A DNA stretch of 6,056 bases from Gammaproteobacteria bacterium (GTDB taxonomy: Bacteria; Pseudomonadota; Gammaproteobacteria; Cardiobacteriales; Wohlfahrtiimonadaceae). This document shows positions 4,782-6,056 of this stretch, one piece after another. Where the stretch lies: assembly GCA_003864535.1 (NCBI GenBank), contig BHEQ01000131.1, positions 1 to 6,056 on the forward strand. The letters run 5' to 3'. The notes under the pieces were generated by a model. It did not search any database. It worked only from the letters and a program-made list of their open reading frames with translations, and had not been told where the DNA came from. A program made the translations under genes and the position numbers. Numbering within the stretch: position 1 is the stretch's first letter; every line of letters begins with the position of its first letter.

Positions 4782-6056
4782 TTAGGTGTCACGTAAGCAC
4801 AAGCACCATCCTTCAAAGATAGCATTAAATCTATCAAGTCCATCTTTAAAGGTAATCGGCCCTGGAGGACGCTCCGATTGTCCACCTTTCCAGCCACCAA
4901 CTCTGGCAATAATCCAAGCAGCCCAAAGTAAATAACATTCTTTGTTGGGATTTTTCTGGGTCTCTTTTTTTCCTTCATATTTCGTATTTATACGTTTTAA
5001 ACATTCGATCTCTTCTTCATCGAAAACATCCTCAACTTGCTGACATGTCTTAAATCTATAGCACGTTAATAATTGCTTTACACGCAAAAGTGTATGCAAT
5101 AAAAAAATGGTTAATTTACGCAGGCTCCAACCTGTTTCAAGCTCACTTGATTCGATTTGGCAGCCTTCATTTTTTAGCAAACGAAACACTTCTTCTATCG
5201 CCCAGCGACGAGCATAACCTTGAATAATTTTAATCGCATCATCTAATGTATTAATTGAGTATGTAGTCAAAATTCGCCAGCAAATACCACCTTTCCTAGG
5301 TTCTTTAGCTTCAATTAGCATTAGTTCTAAATGGCTGTCCATTTCACCTTTAAGATTCTTTGGCTTCATAATATTAATCGGTGTATATTTAACATCAATA
5401 GTTCGCGTTCCTTTAGCACGCTCACGACGACAATCTTTTTCTAATTCAATATCATAACTCCCTGATACAGCGATATTTTCTAGTTGATCATATATAAGAC
5501 CTCCTTCAACAGAACGCCGATTGTGCATGCTCCGAACCACTAAATCGATATTAAGCGGCTTCATTTGTGCAAATAATTCATAAATATCACTTTCGCGATC
5601 ACCGACTAAAGTAAGTTTGGTTGCGCCTTTTGTGCATTCTTGGCTATCTTTTCCACATAAAAGCCACTTATAAGATTCTTTTTCTTCAATAGGCAAGTTT
5701 GATTGATTAACCTTCTCAGCTGCTGTTTCTGGGCGATTCCAGAGCTGCACACTGCTATATCCTAAAATTTGATTTGCATTAATATCCACGGCTAATCCCA
5801 AGTGGATAAAAAACCCAGGATCAATATTATTACCAGTCAAACCCAAGCCACTTTCAGGCTTTAAGCGCTTAGTATGAGAGGACATATTAACCTCAGACGT
5901 ATCGTTAAACACCCAAATATCTAGCCCTTGACTAATTCTTTGAGTTTGGTTCATGCAGGCATTAATCAACTCTTTTTCAGATACTTTTGAATTATTAAAA
6001 AAACGATACATTCCTTTTACCTCAGATTTTTTATCAGATGAAGTACGAATACAACT
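4782..6056 (-). CDS. IS4-family (Tn5-like) DDE transposase, N-terminus off the window
   Basis: This enzyme cuts and rejoins the ends of its insertion sequence. The reverse frame is open from the window edge to the TAA at 4784-4782, 424 residues. It would be easy to start it at the ATG at 6011, but 15 in-frame codons precede that Met without a stop, and MYRFFNN matches the end of the Tn5-type N-terminal DNA-binding domain (AYRFFDN in relatives). The true start is therefore outside; Tn5 transposase has 476 residues. Counting from that internal Met, the catalytic triad looks intact: D37 (FNDTSE), D138 (VGDRESD) and E273. E273 lies in a perfect Y266-R269-E273-K280 signature with the Y(2)R(3)E(6)K spacing. 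The C-terminal ARVGGWKGG ... PGPITFKDGLDRF ... GW part matches the Tn5 dimerisation domain. No frameshift is seen, so it may be active. Confidence 0.92.
   Translation of the reverse strand, partial: SCIRTSSDKKSEVKGMYRFFNNSKVSEKELINACMNQTQRISQGLDIWVFNDTSEVNMSSHTKRLKPESGLGLTGNNIDPGFFIHLGLAVDINANQILGYSSVQLWNRPETAAEKVNQSNLPIEEKESYKWLLCGKDSQECTKGATKLTLVGDRESDIYELFAQMKPLNIDLVVRSMHNRRSVEGGLIYDQLENIAVSGSYDIELEKDCRRERAKGTRTIDVKYTPINIMKPKNLKGEMDSHLELMLIEAKEPRKGGICWRILTTYSINTLDDAIKIIQGYARRWAIEEVFRLLKNEGCQIESSELETGWSLRKLTIFLLHTLLRVKQLLTCYRFKTCQQVEDVFDEEEIECLKRINTKYEGKKETQKNPNKECYLLWAAWIIARVGGWKGGQSERPPGPITFKDGLDRFNAIFEGWCLCLRDT

Larger units (their letters stand above)
4755..6056 (-). mobile_element. IS4-family insertion sequence, IS50/Tn5-like group, one end off the window
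   Basis: The element consists of a single minus-strand transposase gene and, at its 3' side, a candidate end at 4755-4773. Elements of this group are usually about 1.4-1.6 kb with the transposase filling almost all of it, so about 0.1-0.3 kb should lie outside the window. If the tip is at 4755, a 9-bp target duplication would be 4746-4754 (TAAAGGGGG), to be sought after the other end. The left boundary is inferred; the presence of the element is clear from the transposase. Confidence 0.75.

Noticed and set aside
4673..4978. Minus-strand open frame of 101 codons over the repeat and transposase 3' end
   Set aside because: Most of it overlaps the transposase in another frame, and the rest translates the GC-rich hairpins; a common false gene call over such repeats.
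6024..6041. GTAC..CATCT similarity between this segment (minus strand) and 4762-4773, as the second terminal repeat of the IS
   Set aside because: The segment is inside the open transposase frame, encoding residues just before the YRFF motif, so it cannot be the element's outer end.

Overview
The window is AT-rich bacterial DNA with compact genes. Its protein families (a MocR-type regulator, a GabT-type aminotransferase, an HAAAP-type amino-acid permease and an IS4/Tn5-type transposase) fit an AT-rich proteobacterium, most likely a gammaproteobacterium. The sequence alone does not fix the genus.

Layout. Positions 1-1306 (minus strand) hold most of a MocR/GabR-type transcription factor: a GntR winged helix fused to an aminotransferase-like PLP domain, with its C-terminus off the left edge. 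A 228-bp divergent regulatory region (1307-1534) separates it from a plus-strand GABA aminotransferase (gabT, 1535-2809). A second regulatory region of 201 bp (2810-3010) precedes an 11-helix amino-acid permease (3011-4258). From 4259 to 4615 lies decayed DNA: a short stretch that may be an aldehyde-dehydrogenase scrap, then the C-terminal third of a class II aldolase. Positions 4616-4754 are intergenic and include a GC-rich inverted-repeat element. From about 4755 to the right edge is an insertion sequence whose Tn5-like transposase is on the minus strand and runs off the window.

How the genes fit together. The regulator, aminotransferase and permease look like a small module for importing an amino acid or amine-derived acid (GABA or similar) and transaminating it. 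The best evidence, beyond neighbourhood, is a 30-bp element present upstream of both gabT and the permease with 26 of 30 positions identical. A weaker flanking block on each side is also conserved, but its spacing differs. This suggests one regulator, probably the adjacent MocR protein, controls two separate promoters. No intact succinate-semialdehyde dehydrogenase (gabD) is present. A short KKAALELGG stretch just after the permease might be the last trace of one.

No tRNA, rRNA, CRISPR array or phage gene was seen. I found no clearly new defence or catalytic system. The most interesting signals are the duplicated promoter element, the gene debris at 4259-4615, and the insertion-sequence end that resembles a Tn5 end.
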